Below are positions 12,131-21,850 of a stretch of 64,000 nt of DNA, one piece after another; within the stretch, counting starts at the first letter, position 1; every line of letters starts with the position of its first letter. The notes below the pieces were generated by a model, which ran no database searches, was not told the DNA's origin, and saw only the letters and a list, made by a program, of their open reading frames with translations. This stretch comes from Tretioscincus oriximinensis. Its lineage: Eukaryota; Chordata; Lepidosauria; Squamata; Gymnophthalmidae. The stretch spans positions 3,241,930 through 3,305,929 of the forward strand of contig JAJVDF010000015.1 in the NCBI GenBank assembly GCA_022410635.1. The letters are read 5' to 3'. The translations under genes and the position numbers were made by a program.

Positions 12131-12741
12131 TATTACAAGGTATACTCCAAGAAAAGGTTCCTTGTGGTCATGGCCTAACAAAGGTTCTGTCATATCCAGT
12201 CACTATTCAGACATATTATCTTGAACACAAAGCAAACAACCAAGGCACCACTGGGGACATTGTTGTGATTAAATCAATGAATGAAGCCATAAATTTCTTG
12301 CAGTCTTTCTCTCAGGGACAGATTAGAAATGCTTGTTTCATTTCCCACAGCCCAGAAGGTTGTGGGGTTTTTTTNNGGGGGGAGGGGGGATTTCACAAGT
12401 ATATTTCAGAAAATAGATTAAAAAATCCCACTTTAACCACATTTCTAAGCAACAACAGAACTGAGCAAAGTTACAAAATGAATTCAGACTTTCACAAAGT
12501 CTCATGTGAAATTCTCTCTTGTTACGATATATTACACATAGTTTTCTGCCGCTGAGTAGCAGATATTCTGTGGTACATTCTAAATTTTCGTGGCTGATGG
12601 CTATAACAGGAAAGCAATTTCTAACCTTTAGGTCTTCACTAGCTTCTCCCAGAGAACATTGCATGTGCTTCTCAAAGTGACAAGAAAAAGCCTCAGTCAC
12701 TATCATGAGGATAGTTTGGATGACTATGAACTTTAATCTGC
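12131..12741. other. No recognised feature (MAPK10 intron)
   Basis: Contains a short G-run next to two Ns at 12375-12376. No exon or repeat recognised. Confidence 0.4.
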
Positions 12742-12761
12742 TATATAAATTTCATAGGATT

Positions 12762-12854
12762 TTTATGTATACCTCTATATAAGAATAGCAAGAAGATTAT
12801 TCTAAACTTCACAGAATAATCTTCTTGCTATTCTTACATAGAGGTATACATAAA
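12762..12854. repeat. Near-perfect hairpin, 42-bp arms, 9-base loop
   Basis: Left arm 12762-12803 and right arm 12813-12854 are reverse complements with one mismatch, enclosing the loop 'aaacttcac'. Weaker complementarity continues outward to about 12742 and 12866. The arms are AT-rich ('agaatagcaagaagattatt'). This may be a palindromic miniature transposon or a recent inverted duplication. A transcribed copy would fold like a small-RNA precursor, but nothing here shows transcription other than as MAPK10 intron. Confidence 0.9.
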
Positions 12855-12866
12855 GACCCTATTAGA

Positions 12867-13590
12867 ATTCAGTGGCCATTGAGGAAGATAGCTAACAGCT
12901 TTTGTCAAAATGTGTTTGGGCTGTTCTCAAGAGTTCTGGATGTTTTCAGAACATTACCATCAGATTGAACTTTCAAAGACTTATCCTGGCAGCATTCTTT
13001 GGGATGAGTTTTTGCCATCCTGTTTAGAACAAGCTTTTTTTTGTACTTCTCTTTGGAAGTAAGACTGATTTGTAGATATATATGTATATTTAAAACTCTT
13101 TTATTGATATACAATTTGTGTTGTTTTTAGGGGGAATTAAGTTTTTTTCTTGCTGGTTCTTCTTATTCTGCTTGGTGTTGCTTTGGGATTGTTGTTGTGT
13201 TTGCTCCTCAAAGTGACCCCAGGGAGATATGGGCTCCTCAGAAATACTTTGGCTGATTGATANTAAGTTGTTTGGGATGGAAAATAGCAAAGGAGGTTGT
13301 AAAGAGTTCCAAATGGATCTCATCACTTTGGTTGACTGTACAGTGAAGTAGTAAATTCACTTTAGTTGTAACATGCATAAAGCTTGGCCATTTATACCTA
13401 TAAACTGATGGGGGACAATCTTTCTGTTACTGACTAACAAAGGCATCTTGGGGTTCTGTGGACAGCTTAGTGAGAGGGTAAACCCAGTGCATTGAATCTA
13501 TGAAAAAAGCACATTCAATGATAAGGCAATTGAGTAGGGAATCCTGACAGTAATGATTCTGGTCTTGTAAGCTGGATGTATGAGTTCATT
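12867..13590. other. No recognised feature (MAPK10 intron)
   Basis: Nothing recognised. Short lysine-rich frames reflect AT-rich sequence. Confidence 0.4.
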
Positions 13591-13598
13591 GGCTATAG
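13591..13598. repeat. Target-site duplication, left (GGCTATAG)
   Basis: Eight bases immediately outside the left terminal repeat of the SPIN-like element. It matches GGCTAGAG at 14323-14330 in 7 of 8 positions and fits the 8-bp, CTAG-centred duplication preference of hAT transposases. Confidence 0.82.
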
Positions 13599-13779
13599 CA
13601 ATGGTTCTCAACCTGTGGGTCGCGACCCTGGTGGGGGTCAAACGACCAAAACACAGGGGTCACCTAAAGCCATGTTTCCGATGGTTTTAGCTGCTGAGTC
13701 GGGGAGGACGCTCCTGGCTGTCTGCACTGGCCGCAGCGATCTGTCACACGTGATCGCGGCCCACATGCCCACACTCAAC

Positions 13780-14133
13780 ATGGCAGCCGCGGCCTTGGTG
13801 CCAGTGCTGATGGTTTTGGTGGCTCTGGGCAGCGGGCTGATCCTTGTGCTCCACAGGTTGATGAACAGGAGCGTCCGTGCTGCAGGATAGGCGCTGATGC
13901 GGGGCAAGACGGTGCTGATCACCGGGGCCAACTGTGGGATCGGCAAGGCCATGGTGGCCGAGCTGCTGAGACGGGAGGTCCGGGTGATCCTGGCCTGCTG
14001 GGACCAGAAGAGGGCAGAGGAGGCGGCCCGGGAGCTGTGAGCGGAGACCAGGGACAGCGGGGAGATTGTCACCCGGGAGCTGGACCTTGCCTCCCTCTGC
14101 TCCGTGCACTGCTTCTGCCAGCATGTGCTGCAG
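13780..14133 (+). pseudogene. RDH14: RDH14-like exon 1 captured in transposon, two in-frame stops
   Basis: 118 codons from ATG to CAG, then GTACAC as a splice donor. It begins MAAAALVPVLMVLVALGSG, a hydrophobic N-terminal anchor as in membrane retinol dehydrogenases. It then has [18 protein letters not shown], the SDR cofactor motif TGxxxGxG (residues about 48-55, with Cys where Ser is usual), RVILAC and RAEEAAREL, then RELDLASL with the adenine-binding Asp (residue 102) and FCQHVLQ. The ending fits the RDH14 exon 1/exon 2 junction as I recall it. Stops at codon 37 (TAG, 13888) and codon 87 (TGA, 14038) prevent a full product, and the catalytic YxxxK, encoded further on, is absent. RDH14 proteins reduce retinal at intracellular membranes. 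RDH13 or RDH11/12 are less good matches. The kept donor excludes a processed pseudogene. Confidence 0.8.
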
Positions 14134-14262
14134 GTACACCTGGGGAACGGGGGGAGGGGGACTGTGTGCATCACCTACCGGGGAGGGGGGGGGACTGTGT
14201 GTGTATGTCATCTGTCGGGGAGGGGGGGACTGTGTGTGTGTCATCTGTCGGGGAGGGGGGGT
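14134..14262 (+). repeat. G-rich minisatellite in the captured intron
   Basis: About three units of roughly 40 bp built from 'ctgtgtgtgtgtcatctgtc' followed by 'ggggaggggggg'. It starts right after the splice donor and runs to the SPIN right end. The runs of four or more G are spaced so that G-quadruplexes could form. The open frames through it are repeat artefacts. Confidence 0.85.
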
Positions 14263-14322
14263 CACCTCAACATGAGGAACTGTATTGCGGGGTCACGGCA
14301 TAAGAAAGGTTGGGAACCACTG

Positions 14323-14330
14323 GGCTAGAG
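14323..14330. repeat. Target-site duplication, right (GGCTAGAG)
   Basis: Directly follows the right terminal repeat (…AACCACTG). It pairs with GGCTATAG at 13591-13598. Confidence 0.82.
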
Positions 14331-15727
14331 GGTCATTGATGAGCAGGACACTCCAACCAATGAAAATGCAACAACACAAACAACCCTCCTCTGGGAAGCC
14401 AGGAGAAAGAAGTTGAGGGGGATTTTTTCCCTATTGGGGAGGGAGAGAAAATTAGGGGACAAAATTTCCTGAAACTATAATTGTTGCTGCCAGGGATGAA
14501 GGAAGTCCAACTCGCCTATGACAATGTCTTGCCTTCTTGAATATATCAATATTATATAGAAGGACAAGCAATACCGACTGACCCTGGTTTGGAACAGCAT
14601 ATCTTCATGATAGTACGGTCCAGACAAATCCCATCTCCAAAATCATGTGAACTTTAGGACTGAGGTCTAAGCACTTGAAGGACTAAGAACAACATTCCTA
14701 ACTTTGGAGCTACTAGCAGAGAGGGCATTGGATATATTCCCAAAATGGGTCATCCGGTAGGGCTGGAATGGGACACCTCTATAGAGCCTTTTGTATGGTT
14801 TTGTGGTCTGGATCAAGGAGTCATGTTGAAATCTTTTGGTATGCTCTGAGGTTATCAAACTGGCAGGGCTTCACAGGTCCACACTAATATGCAAATCAAT
14901 AAAGTTCAGAAGCCAACTATGATTGGGGAGGTGTGGCAAAACATATACATACTCTGACAGATGAATTAAGGAGGCGCAAAAATGGCTGCCTCGGCATTNC
15001 AATCCATGCGGGGGATTTGAATGGTTTGTTCTGGGTGACATAGAATCTAGTTGCAACTCTGATGGGACTATTTCAGATTGCACAAAAATGCAGAAAACTG
15101 TTGTCAACTGGACAGCCTGTATCTCATACATTTTATCAATATGAGAGTGAAATTTAGAAATTGCATTGGGAAATTTTGAAGAAATCAATATATTTAGATA
15201 TACATAATACAGATGAAGCCTCTGCTTTGCTTATAGAACGTAGATTCATATACTGAATATTTTCTTGGTGAAAAGGGAAAGCAGAGACGAATTAAGGGTT
15301 CTTTGTTCAGTATCTGACCTCTTAATTTACCATAATATTTTTAATTGCTTCTCCGAATCTATATTTTCCATCTGAATGAGCAAATATATTAGGGACTTTC
15401 AAACCCATGAGCTACCAATAATTAAGCAGAACTATTCCACCGAGTGATCGTTCTCATGGGTAATAGCCACTTGTAGTACAGAGAAAGTACTCAAGCAAAA
15501 CAAAAAGCAACTGACCTTGCTGAAATCAATTTGAATATTTTAATGACTAACTTCATGAAGCATTGAAGTTCAGCTACTCAAAACATCAATGGATTTAGAC
15601 TTTGCAGCCAGTTCGTGAAATTATTTTCCTATGGGATTCTGTCGGAATAGTGTATGTTAGGAAAAGATATACCGGTAGTCAGACTAACATTTAAAAAGAA
15701 ACCAGAATTCATATTTCCCTACTCAGC
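14331..15727. other. No recognised feature (MAPK10 intron)
   Basis: No exon or recognisable repeat. Confidence 0.4.
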
Positions 15728-15812
15728 TATGAAAGCTCACTAGGTGACCTTGAAGCAAATACTTCTCCTTAACCTCACCTACTTCATCAAGATGCTGTAA
15801 GACTATAACGGA
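15728..15812 (+). mobile_element. SINE fragment, middle part of a tRNA-derived SINE
   Basis: 'agctcactaggtgaccttga' followed by 'aacctcacctacttcatcaa' and 'gctgtaagac' is the central module found in many squamate tRNA-SINEs ('CTGGGTGACCTTGGGC … CCTACCTCACAGG'). Head and tail are missing. Confidence 0.5.
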
Positions 15813-15919
15813 AGATTTTTGAAAGTTAAGTTGTTATATATGCAAAAAAATAACTATTATAGTCCATTTGCAATGCACGCAAAGATATGTAGATGGCACG
15901 CATCCAATGAAATGTTCAT

Positions 15920-16030
15920 TATTTGTACCCTGACCAGATTTTCTGAGGCCCAAAGTGGGGCAATTAATATTCATGCTAGTTTGCATATTCATGAATATGC
16001 AGATCACCCACCAACATGCATACCCCTCTG
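15920..16030 (+). repeat. Unclassified interspersed repeat, family Q (copy 1)
   Basis: 'ctgaccagattttctgaggc' with 'ccaaagtggggcaattaa' and 'tattcatgc' has a second copy at 53040-53140 ('ctgacaagattttctcagg', 'tatttaatattcatgcag'). It also contains an internal palindrome, 'gcatattcatgaatatgc'. Class unknown. Confidence 0.5.
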
Positions 16031-16549
16031 AAATCCCCACCCAAGAAATCCACAAAGCACACAAGTATTTTTGAAGTGTGCGAGGATTTTTCAAAGTGCA
16101 TGAGAAATTTGCATTTTTAATTTTTTTACTGAGGGGAGGGAGCCTTCAATAGCTGGCCACGGTTGCCAGAGTCCACTAGTGGTGGTGTAGTAAAAAGTTT
16201 TTTTTAAATTTCATTTTTTTTCCTCAGCAAAAAATGGAGCAATTCCCCACACACCCCAAAAATGGGGTAGAAACCCAAAACCGGGTTTTACCCCCCTCCT
16301 CCCAAAGGGGTCATCTGGTCAGGCTACAAAACCAGTGATCTTGCACTCATCTGGTCAGCCTACTAAAGCAGCGCCACATAGAGACATGTGGGGTTGGGTT
16401 CCCAAGCTTTTTTAATCTACTTTTTCCTCCAAATAATGTTTAGAAGGTCAGACTGGTGTGTCTGTGTGTCAAAGATATCTCAGAGATGCTTTTTTAAAAT
16501 AAAAATAAAAAATTGTCTGATCACAGCCTGAATTTTTTCTTTACATTTT
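16031..16549. other. No recognised feature (MAPK10 intron)
   Basis: Two nearby 'catctggtcagcctac'-type phrases at about 16314 and 16350 suggest a small internal duplication. Nothing else seen. Confidence 0.4.
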
Positions 16550-16765
16550 ACACTGGGATATGGACTATGTGAGCCTTCTCGCACTTGATGTTATCCTGGG
16601 GCATATTCTGGAATAGAGGCCTGCCATCCATATGTTATTGCTGACTTTGTTTAGGGCCTGCTGCAGTCTGTACGAGCATGTGGAAAGCTGTTTCCTATTT
16701 TATATGTATATGGAATATATGGAAAGCTATAAATCCGTATTCTGAGATAAATTCTGGAAATAGGC
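16550..16765. repeat. Family P repeat (copy 2)
   Basis: Shares 'aggcctgccatccatatg', 'cctgctgcagtctgtacgag', 'catgtgg' and 'ttctgagataaattctgg' with the copies at 12000, 30400, 36570 and 37735, in decayed form. Confidence 0.4.
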
Positions 16766-16865
16766 CCTAAGTATCTGATCAGAAACTTCCCTTTGGTGCT
16801 GCTGCTAAGTATATTTTTCTCTGTTCTGAAACATGGTTTGGTGCGACTTATTGTGGGTTCCAATC

Positions 16866-17228
16866 TGTGTTCATAACACCCGTGTGATGGTAGAGGTAGG
16901 GGATGAAGGACACTCCAGACAAGAATGTGATTTCAGTTCTGAAAGTGTTTATTCAGCTCAGCTCAGCTCTCCGTCTTAGTCTGGTCAGCAGTGAAGACTG
17001 CCCCAGCAAGTCCCTCTATTTATACATCTTGCTGGCCAATCCCAGCTGACCAGGTGCATAGCTTACAATTCATTGGTTGTTTATACAATGCTGTTCCAAA
17101 ACCTGAAGCTCACCTCAAAACCTTACATCAACATATATTTACCTCAGAATTATTTANATATATATTACCACAACTTTATACATTNCTTATATGACTTTAT
17201 ATACATATTATGTCATGTACTCATGACA
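16866..17228 (-). mobile_element. 3' LTR of a Ty3/gypsy-type retrotransposon
   Basis: Read on the minus strand it begins TGTCATGAGTACATGACA and ends …TATGAACACA. It contains a TATA box (GTATAAATAGAGGG) and a polyadenylation signal (GAATAAACACTTTCAG). Just upstream in element orientation is a purine run (TTAGGGGGGCGGGA) that fits a polypurine tract, and the pol fragment ends 16 bases before the LTR. A related solo LTR lies at 45089-45437. The 5' LTR is not present. Confidence 0.78.
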
Positions 17229-17244
17229 TCCCGCCCCCCTAAGA

Positions 17245-17922
17245 TTACCCCCCTTCTTTAGGTTTCTCCGGGTACTTCTCATGAAACCGTTTCACCAGTA
17301 AAGGTGCACGCACCTCATCTGCGTTTACCCAGCAATATTCTGCAGGGGGTAAGTGTTTCCAAAGCACAAAGTATTGTAATTTTCCTGCTTTTCTTCTGCT
17401 GTCTTCAATGCTAGCTACCTCGAAATGCGTTTGTCCGTCCACCAGTATAGGTGGAGGTACTGCTCCCATTCCTGAAGGTACCTTTTTCAATAAACTAACA
17501 TGGAAAACCTTGTGTACTTTGTAGTGACTTGGTAGGGCTAATTCCACTGCTGCATTCCCTATTCGCCGTACTATTTTGAAAGGTCCCACAAACTTAGGTC
17601 CTAGTTTTTTACATTGTTGTAAGCACCTTAAGTTTTTGGTTGACAGCATTACCTCATCTCCAATTTGAAAAGACTCCTGCTCCCTATGTCTATCAGCAAA
17701 AGCTTTGTATCTATCTTTAGCTAATGTTAAAGCCTCCGAGACTGTTTCCCAACCTGAGTTTACGTGCTGTGCCCACTCTTGCGCCTCAATATGGTCTGTT
17801 GAGGCTGGAGGCAAGAGTGGCAGAGCCCGTAGTTGTTTGCCATAGACTACCTCAAAAGGTGCTTTCCCTGTGCTTGCGTGGACAGAACACCTACTGAACA
17901 TAACACCTTCTTTCAAAGCCAA
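17245..17922 (-). pseudogene. Ty3/gypsy pol fragment: integrase C-terminus and chromodomain-like tail
   Basis: About 225 codons stay open up to the native stop. Order of parts: the end of the integrase catalytic core (HASTGKAPFEVVYGKQLRAL), a linker, the GPY/F-type module (GDEVML … KLGPKFVGPFKIVRRIG … VFHVSLLKK) and a C-terminal chromodomain-like segment (QYFVLWKHLPPAEYCWVN). This is the layout of chromovirus-type Ty3/gypsy integrases, which bind target chromatin through the tail. Everything upstream (gag, protease, RT, RNase H, most of integrase) is missing, so it is immobile. The first codon shown is TTG and is only where the homologous frame begins, not a true start. No stop interrupts the fragment, so it is fairly young. 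Confidence 0.88.
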
Positions 17923-18454
17923 AAGCCAAAAAGAATGTTTCCCATTGATGGAAACTGGAAAAAATACCTTCTGGTCAGAGCACCCAATGTGGTTTGGTAT
18001 CTACCATCCTAATTTTTGAAATTCAAATTGTTTATGTGAAACCCTTTCTTTATAAAACACCTTTAGGGGAACTGGCAAAACTTTGTTGACTCTTCCAAGA
18101 GTCCACAGATGAGCGATATTACCGATAATGTACTGAATTCAACAGGGATAGAGTAGGAAAAGAATGATGTTTATTTGTGCGAGAGGAGCATTTTATGACC
18201 AGTTATGTGGCATTGGGAATTCAATCATCTCTTTTATGACTATATAAAATATTTTGAAGCTGGTGCAGGATGTGTGTGGGAATCATAATGGAGCCTAGGG
18301 ACCAATAAACAGAGCAGTGTGGATGATGCAAACTCTTGGTGCCCTTCAACTTACAGCAAATGGCATACATAGCCTGGGAATTTGGACACCTCTCCACAGC
18401 AAAGAAAAGGAGGAGAAAAAACAGGAAGAAAAAGAAAAGTATTTGGAGCTGGGG
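17923..18454. other. No recognised feature (MAPK10 intron)
   Basis: The pol homology stops abruptly at about 17923. I see no gypsy or other repeat sequence beyond it. Confidence 0.4.
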
Positions 18455-18625
18455 CCCCAAATGCCTAAAGAAACATTGCCTTCCATATAGGTCTTCCTGG
18501 TCCTAAAGATCTTTCAATCAGAACTTCTTGGCAGTGTCATTCACTTGAGGATACGTAGAGGGCCTTCTTGGTGATATCCCCAAGGTGTGGAACAGTTTCT
18601 GTTCTGAAGTGCACTAGGAACCCTC
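18455..18625 (+). mobile_element. L2/CR1-type LINE, 3' fragment
   Basis: 'atgcctaaagaaacattgcc' and 'ccttcttggtgatatcccc' with 'aggtgtggaacagtttctg' correspond to segments in the L2 copies at 2935-3492 and 59515-59876. Too decayed to translate. Confidence 0.55.
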
Positions 18626-18639
18626 GTAGCATATATTCA

Positions 18640-19075
18640 GACGACTGGTGAATATAACAATAAGCTGAACAGAGAAAAAATATTTTCTCTATCACACAAC
18701 AATGGTACCAGGGGGCATTCCTTGAAATAGATAGGCAGAAGAATTAGGAAAGATTAGGGTTTGTTTTTTCACCAGAGGGTCATCCAAAAGTGGTGGTGGT
18801 AGCTAGTAGCCTGGGCAGCTTTAAGACAGCATTAGACAAGTTCATGGAATCCAATGGCATAAACAGTACTGGATGGATCTTTTGATATTATCTCCAAGAT
18901 ACTGCCAACAGGCAGTTTTTCTAAAATACCATTTCCAGGGAGTTGAAAACAGGCGAGGGTTTTGCCTTCTGATTCAGACTACCCAGGTGCAATTGGTGGG
19001 CCACTGTGAGGCCAAATGCTGGACTAGATGGGATCTGGGCCNATTTAGCAGGGCTTCTTCTATGTTCTTATACTT
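18640..19075 (+). mobile_element. CR1 LINE, 3' end, plus strand
   Basis: Begins in the region of the ORF2 end ('tctctatcacacaacaatgg', 'accagagggtcatccaaaag'), passes 'tagcctgggcagctttaaga', 'attagacaagttcatgg' and 'cccaggtgcaattggtgg', and ends 'ttctatgttcttatac', the TTCTTATG-type tail. Confidence 0.82.
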
Positions 19076-19094
19076 CTCTTTGGCTGAGGGAACA

Positions 19095-19232
19095 GCATCC
19101 CATCCCTAATTTAGTCACTGTCACTATTTTAGACAATCTGCTTAATCTGTTTTTATAACAATTTCATTGTGACGCACCCTGAGGCCTTCAAGTGTAAGGC
19201 ACGATAGAAATATAAATTCATAAACAAACGAT
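19095..19232 (+). mobile_element. L2 LINE 3' tail
   Basis: 'gacgcaccctgaggccttca' with 'gtgtaaggcacgatagaaat' and 'ataaattcataaac' is a decayed version of the shared L2 3' terminus. It directly follows a CR1 3' end. Confidence 0.6.
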
Positions 19233-21850
19233 GACCCTTGTTTTCTGCAGGTTTATAAAAAATAATGTACATAGTTTAGAAAAGTTTGATTTTCTTTCTA
19301 AATATACCCTTACTATGGTATCAGAATCCTTATCCAACAAAAGGTTCTTGTTCGTTGTACCTTCTCTCTCCAACTAGGTCCTAAATTTCTCTACATGCAG
19401 AAGACTTTTAAGTTTAACATGTGACATTTCAACATAGAAAGACCAAAGCCATGGAANAGACTGCAACTGCATCCATACTTTGGATGACAGATACCTTAAG
19501 GAACTCCAGGAGCACAATAGTGCCCACTACTGCAGAGCACCCTGAGTAGGCCACTGGAGGGCCTTGGAACACCTTCTGCAGTGTTCTTCCCCAGAGTGGA
19601 TTTAACCAATGCCCTCACCCAGGGTTTGACTGACCAGGGTTCCAGGTTGCCCAACAGCAAGAGGGCCCTGTCCAGCAAGTGTGGGCTCCTGATGAAGAGG
19701 GTCTCACCCACTCTTCGGTTTACCCGCCTTTCAAATGATCCGTGACTCTCTAGCTGTAGCCTGGCCTTGCGCTTGCAGTTACCATACTGTGTGCACAAAT
19801 GCTGTCCCTCCTGTACTCCATCCTGCTTCACTGCTTGTAGCCTTGATGCACACACACAGTGGCAGAATTACCAACATGCCTGCAAAGGGTCCATTTCCGG
19901 AACTTTTTAAGGCATGACAAAGAATCCCACATAACTGATAAGCTCTAAAGATAATGACGGCCAAGGTTGCTATTTACCTCATGCAGGGACATGCAAAAGC
20001 ATCTTGGTGTACCCCTTCTGTGCCCTATGTGTTGACTTCTCACTGTGGTTAGAAATACTCAAAACCACTACCCAGTAGGCACCACCATATATTTATCCCT
20101 CCCCCTCCCTTTGGCACATAAAGAAAACCATGCCTCCTATGAACCAATTCTACAACATGACTGGAATCTTCTGCCAATGAGACAACGTTTCTTTGTGCCA
20201 TAGGGATACAGTTTGAGTCCTATTTATTTTCTGAAATGAAGACACGTTGTTCCTGGAGCATCATATTTTAACCTTTAAAAAATAAGACATGGATCTTGTT
20301 GGATTTCCTTTGGTTAATTTGTTTCTCTTGGAAAAGTTCCATAAGAAAACCCCTTAGGCAGAGAGTTTTAGTGTACCAAATGAGTAGCTATTTTTCTCCA
20401 TGCACTGAACTTTCTATGCTTATATTGGATGGTGTTTAAAATACCTTCCGGGGTGGGGGGAGTAGCATATATGAGAAGATGATTGATGAGATAACCAGCT
20501 GGTAAAGTATGCAGAGCAATATTTCTGAATCTCCGGTTAGTGCTGGAGAAAAGGAACAGCCAACTGGCAGTCTTTGGCTCAAAGCAATTTCATCTGGCCT
20601 CTAGTGATGCTGCTTGGATTATAATCAAGGAATAAAAGTTTGCCAGATGTACTTGCAAGGAAACATTCCTTCTAAAACCTTACTCCAGTTGATTCCTTTC
20701 TTCTTCCCTAACCTTTCATTTTTAGTGCTTGAGCAGAGTAACAATATAGGAATGTTGTTGGTGCACTGTTACCCAGCAGCACCTCTGGCTGAATCTATTG
20801 TGATATGGTATCACATGCCACCATTAAAGTGCACCCCAAGATAACTTTGACACGCACTCCAAGATAACTCTTAGTAGATCACCTGAGGTCTCCATGGTCT
20901 CAAGGTGTCTATCGAGCTGTTTCTCTTAGTTACTGCCCCCCTATTGCCATCACACTAATCAGACATTTAGTAATATCCACCTTTTATGACTCCATAATCT
21001 ACAGTCAAGTTCAGTGCTTTCCATTGTCCCCAGGAAGAGTGTCCAGAATCTGCCACAGCCCTAGAGAAGGAGCGCCCAGATGGTGGATGGGGAATGCCTG
21101 GGTTGGGAGTGAGTGAGAGGAGAAAGTGGGAGGAGGAGGAAAATGATTAGGAGTGGGCACCTTGACTCAAATCCACCACTTTTGCGCCATCACCATCTGC
21201 ATGCATGCATGGCTGCCCAAGAGAGCTGCAGCAGTCAATTGGGAGCCACCAAGTAGAGGCTGCACATGGGGAGAGCAACGTGCCGTTGCGTCATGCTTAA
21301 TCACTTGTCTAAAAGTAAAGACAAAATGAGCTCATGCTGTTTGCCTTCATGTACTATTTGCCCATGATTCCTGTGCAACAGCTTCACAAAGATCACATAC
21401 CAAGCAGCCCAGTTATTTTTTAATCAGTGGATGTTAAAATCAATTATACAAACGTAGGAAATGAATGTTGCCACAGTCTTCTGGGCCATTAAGCCAATGC
21501 TGATTGAATGAACACAGGGGATGCAAAATGAAAGATCTGGTTCTAACACGGAAGAGCCCGGATAGATTAATGCACTTTACATGACTAATGTGCAACATTA
21601 CACAAGACTCTTCCATCTTAATGGCGCTTGGACAGAAAGTCAAGGCTTAACAGGTCTTTCTCTAGTTAGTTAGTGGTTAGAAAAACGCTCAAGGGACTCA
21701 AGTCATCCATTCTCCTGTCTCCTTACAGCAGAACAANAGAAATGCCTAGTAAAGAGAAATTAATCTATATAACCTTGCTTTAGGATGTGTAACGCCTCCC
21801 TGGAATGTCTGTACTTGTACTGAAAATCTTAATTGTTTCCCTTAACATTC
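19233..21850. other. No recognised feature (MAPK10 intron)
   Basis: 2.6 kb without a supported exon or element. A 119-codon open frame at 19496-19855 (minus) has no family resemblance and lacks splice context. A GC-richer patch at 21060-21260 resembles the composition of 28430-28700 but not a known repeat. Confidence 0.4.

Larger units (their letters stand above)
13599..14322 (+). mobile_element. SPIN-like hAT transposon carrying a captured host gene exon
   Basis: The left end CAATGGTTCTCAACCT and the reverse complement of the right end CAGTGGTTCCCAACCT form 16-bp terminal inverted repeats. The left subterminal part ('gtgggtcgcgaccctggtgg', then 'cacaggggtcacctaaa' and 'tttccgatggttttag') and the right subterminal part ('gtcacctcaacatgaggaac', 'tgtattgcggggtcacggc') match, from memory, the SPIN/URR1 group of hAT elements known in several tetrapods including squamates. 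The copy is 724 bp and has no transposase. Its interior (about 13698-14260) is non-SPIN: a GC-rich 5' flank, one exon of an RDH14-like gene, a splice donor and G-rich intron-like sequence. Flanking 8-bp duplications show that the whole inserted as one unit. Confidence 0.88.

Noticed and set aside
13780..14133. Intact RDH14 gene or processed pseudogene
   Set aside because: Two in-frame stops exclude an intact gene; the splice donor and following intron-like sequence exclude a processed copy.
13638..14265. Long minus-strand frames of 173-178 codons
   Set aside because: Antisense shadows of the GC-rich RDH14-like exon and the G-rich repeat.
14037..14328. Overlapping Gly/Val/Cys-rich frames on the plus strand
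   Set aside because: Produced by the G-rich minisatellite in the captured intron.
19496..19855. 119-codon minus frame
   Set aside because: No recognisable family and no splice context.
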